Origin: Onchidella celtica
Lineage: Eukaryota; Mollusca; Gastropoda; Systellommatophora; Onchidiidae
Direction of reading: 5' to 3'
DNA length: 64,000 nucleotides
Assembly: GCA_963931925.1 (NCBI GenBank)
Contig: OZ007576.1
Span: forward strand, 12,195,582-12,259,581
Part shown: one piece after another, positions 61,929 to 64,000 of the stretch
How the letters are laid out: every line of letters begins with the position of its first letter
Numbering within the stretch: the first letter of the stretch is position 1
Notes under the pieces: model-generated
Database searches by the model: none
What the model was told of the DNA's origin: nothing
Seen by the model: the letters and a program-made list of their open reading frames with translations, nothing else
Translations under genes and position numbers: made by a program

Positions 61929-62289
61929 GACATATCGCTGACTGGTTTTTAAGGAAACTCCGAAATAGGTTCATGGAAGGAAAGGAAATCGAATGAAATG
62001 GTCACGAAAGACGCCAACACGGAACGATCACGAATAAAAAACAGTCAGGAGAAGACAATTGCAGTTCATGGGACACCTGAATGGACACAAAGGTCTTGAA
62101 CATCTTGCTCTAACTGGAGAAATAGAGAGCAAAACGAGCAGAGGTAGACAAAGAATAACATATCTAGAGAGTTTGAGCAGATGGGCGACAGGGAAAAGCC
62201 AGGACAACGTGGGCTTTTTGAGAGCATCCGAGCGGAGAAATGAGTGGCGAACAGCGATCGTCGATATCTGTTCCAGATCCGGCACTTGA
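61929..62289 (+). pseudogene. LINE (non-LTR) reverse-transcriptase polyprotein, decayed C-terminal fragment
   Basis: Three short frames align in order to the C-terminal tail common in invertebrate non-LTR retrotransposons. These are ADWFLRKL (about 61938-61961), a frame-shifted TKDANTERSRIKN piece (about 62005-62043), and a longer open segment from RRRQLQFMGHL to the end. The last piece continues KGLEHLALTGEIESK, RGRQRITYLESL, WATGKSQDN, FLRASERRNEWRTAI and ends CSRSGT before a stop at 62287-62289. The RT and endonuclease domains are absent, as expected for a 5'-truncated insertion. At least two frameshifts separate the pieces. I recognise the motif series from family knowledge but cannot fix the clade. 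Confidence 0.72.
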
Positions 62290-63116
62290 AGAGAGTGAGA
62301 GATCACTGACCTGTATATGTCACTATCAATTGCCTTATGTATTAATGTAGTAAATAATATAAAATGGTGTTATTGTGTTGGATATGGCCCGAAGTGTCCA
62401 TAAGAGTACGGTAGCAGTACTAGTGTCTAGTATCTACAGTGCTTGGCAAACAGTGATGTAATACATGACACAGTAGAGGTAATCGTAACAATGAAACTAT
62501 AAATAATCATATTTTGAAAGAGCTTTTGCAAAAACTCTTTGAGAAAGGAAGAAGGAAAGAGAATTGTAAGGTTATTAAAAAACAGCACCTGTATAGCCTA
62601 ATACCTACAGTAATGGAACATTAGCGGCGGTTAGTAAGACTGGTGACTGACGTAGATGCTGTAGTTGGGTGACGCTTGTTACCATATGTATAGTGTTAAC
62701 TGCAGTGCCGTTTAACTAGAGCGTTTGTTCACAGAGTAAGCTATACTGTAACATAAATAACAATAGCAGATGGTGCCTGATAGAAGTCATGGTAAACATA
62801 GTTGTAATAGTAGCAGCAGCAGCAGTTGGGGGGGGGGGGGGGGAGGGGGTTTGGTGGTCGCATCTGGTGAAGTCTCCTCCTGTCCTATCATTCTCTTATG
62901 ATATCATGGGGTCATATTGTTGCCTGCGACATTTTTTTTGGATTCTCAGATGTTATGAAAATGGTTCTTTCACTGCTAATTTCATTTTGTATAAGTGTCA
63001 TTCACACCAGTTTAACAACTTTTCGAGGCATGTGTTTGTGGCGTAATGTTGTCCTCTGATTTCACACAACTTTTCAAAGTCCCGATCCTCATTTTCTTGA
63101 AAAGAAAAAAATGCAC
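62290..63116. other. No gene seen; sequence after the LINE fragment
   Basis: 62290-62400 may include the 3' untranslated part of the LINE, but no poly-A or simple-repeat tail marks its end. A GCA and poly-G run lies at 62812-62845. Confidence 0.4.
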
Positions 63117-63373
63117 ATATCGTCGCTGCAGTATTCTAAACGGCTAACTCGGTTTTTGTAAATTTTACAGAAGAGTGAAAAAACTGAAAAGCAAGTCTAT
63201 TATACACATTTTGGAGCTGTGAATCGATACTGATACTAAAAATGTTTCCCATTACATATCTAGGGCTTATTTTATTTATAGGGTGTGTCATGTGATGTCG
63301 CTCTTAATTCCGGAAAAAAACCAACACACTGAATTTTCAGAGTTAGCTGTTTAGAATCCTGCAACGACGATAT
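63117..63373. mobile_element. MITE with about 45-bp inverted ends
   Basis: Starts ATATCGTCGCTGCAG and ATTCTAAACGGCTAACTC, and ends with the inverse GAGTTAGCTGTTTAGAATCC, TGCAACGACGATAT. Confidence 0.78.
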
Positions 63374-63414
63374 AACAAACTGGAAAATACACGACGATAT
63401 TCTGTCTTTCATCT

Positions 63415-63476
63415 TGCTTTTTCCTAGCACAATGTGACCGTTATAGGGTCGACGTGCTTTCTCTAAACTCAAACTG
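63415..63476 (+). repeat. 'TAGCACAATGTGACCGTTA' interspersed repeat
   Basis: TTTTTCCTAGCACAATGTGA followed by GTCGACGTGCTTTCTCTAAA and CTCAAACT. Relatives lie at 44758-44818 (inverse) and 21728-21765, and possibly 22511-22545. Confidence 0.7.
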
Positions 63477-64000
63477 TAGCAGCAGCAACTATGAAAGCAG
63501 TAGCTGTAGTGATGAGAGTAGAACTATAAACTACTGTAGTAATATAAATACATTGAAGAGAGAAATGGCATCACATAGAAAATTAGGTCACAAATAGGTC
63601 GAGTTTTAGAAATGTTATTTACATTATTGTGGTAATTTATTCACTGATTCCGCTTAATTCAGTCCTTCGTTCTCAGGTTCCTTTGTTCGGTTAATGACAT
63701 TAGCTAACACATAGGCTAGAATTCCCTCTTACTCAAATAATGATCAGTTAGTTATTGGGGATCTAACATTCAGTATTACAGGAGCCTTGCATTACCATTA
63801 TTATTTGATTTATCTACTCCTACTTTCATCCTCATCTTAATCATCTCTCATTATTTTATGTTTGCTTCAGGCATACGTCATTCCAAACCTTATAAATATC
63901 TTTCACCCTTCTTATACAATTTCCCCCTGGGGTCCAATCTCTCTTTAACCGTGCTAATGTCGCTCTCATCTTCTCCTGCTGTTAGAAAGTGCCCGCCACA

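Overview
The window looks like intergenic or intronic DNA from a large, repeat-rich invertebrate nuclear genome. I see no operons, no bacterial signals, no rRNA or functional tRNA genes, and no host protein-coding gene I can support. Microsatellites are very abundant (GA/CT, GATA, CAA, CTA, CACT), as are poly-G runs of 9-16 bases, tRNA-headed SINEs and inverted-repeat DNA transposons. A marine mollusc, perhaps a gastropod, would fit the repeat vocabulary, such as the 'GCGCTTTACA' repeats next to AAT microsatellites. That placement is inference.

The best gene content is one 3.6-kb PIF/Harbinger DNA transposon (37872-41490). It has terminal inverted repeats, a TTA target duplication and both expected proteins: a DDE transposase on the minus strand and a MADF (Myb/SANT-like) DNA-binding protein on the plus strand. 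Each gene has two exons, and the second exon of each lies inside the intron of the other. Four small lesions (three frameshifts and one stop) break this copy, but the splice sites and most catalytic residues are readable.

The rest is a record of transposition. There are seven copies of one tRNA-derived SINE family (1-350, 1565-2097, 4248-4608, 17178-17376, 30055-30478, 48383-48540, 50195-50483). Non-autonomous DNA elements fall into at least eight families with readable ends: hAT-type with 8-bp duplications (5183, 12279, 22313, 31741, 44469), Harbinger-type with TTA duplications (16878, 45922, 52887), TTAA elements of piggyBac type (2473, 52365, 55713, 59199), a family with 9-bp duplications (17998, 28950, 34448, 48910), a CAAAGATAC-ended family (12386, 17410, 54245), and several foldback elements. 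Two related elements at 33941 and 34975 carry remnants of a THAP zinc-finger exon. A decayed 3' end of a LINE reverse-transcriptase polyprotein lies near 61929-62289.

Tandem arrays include a 634-bp GATA array (7185-7818), a 28-bp array of about 19 units (45238-45774), a 53-bp array (30822-31231), a 22-bp array (20066-20470), a roughly 54-bp degenerate array (56550-57000) and long CTA-rich and GA-rich tracts. Between these lie several stretches with no recognisable content, the longest at about 8.7-11.95 kb, 46.1-47.5 kb and 43.0-44.4 kb.
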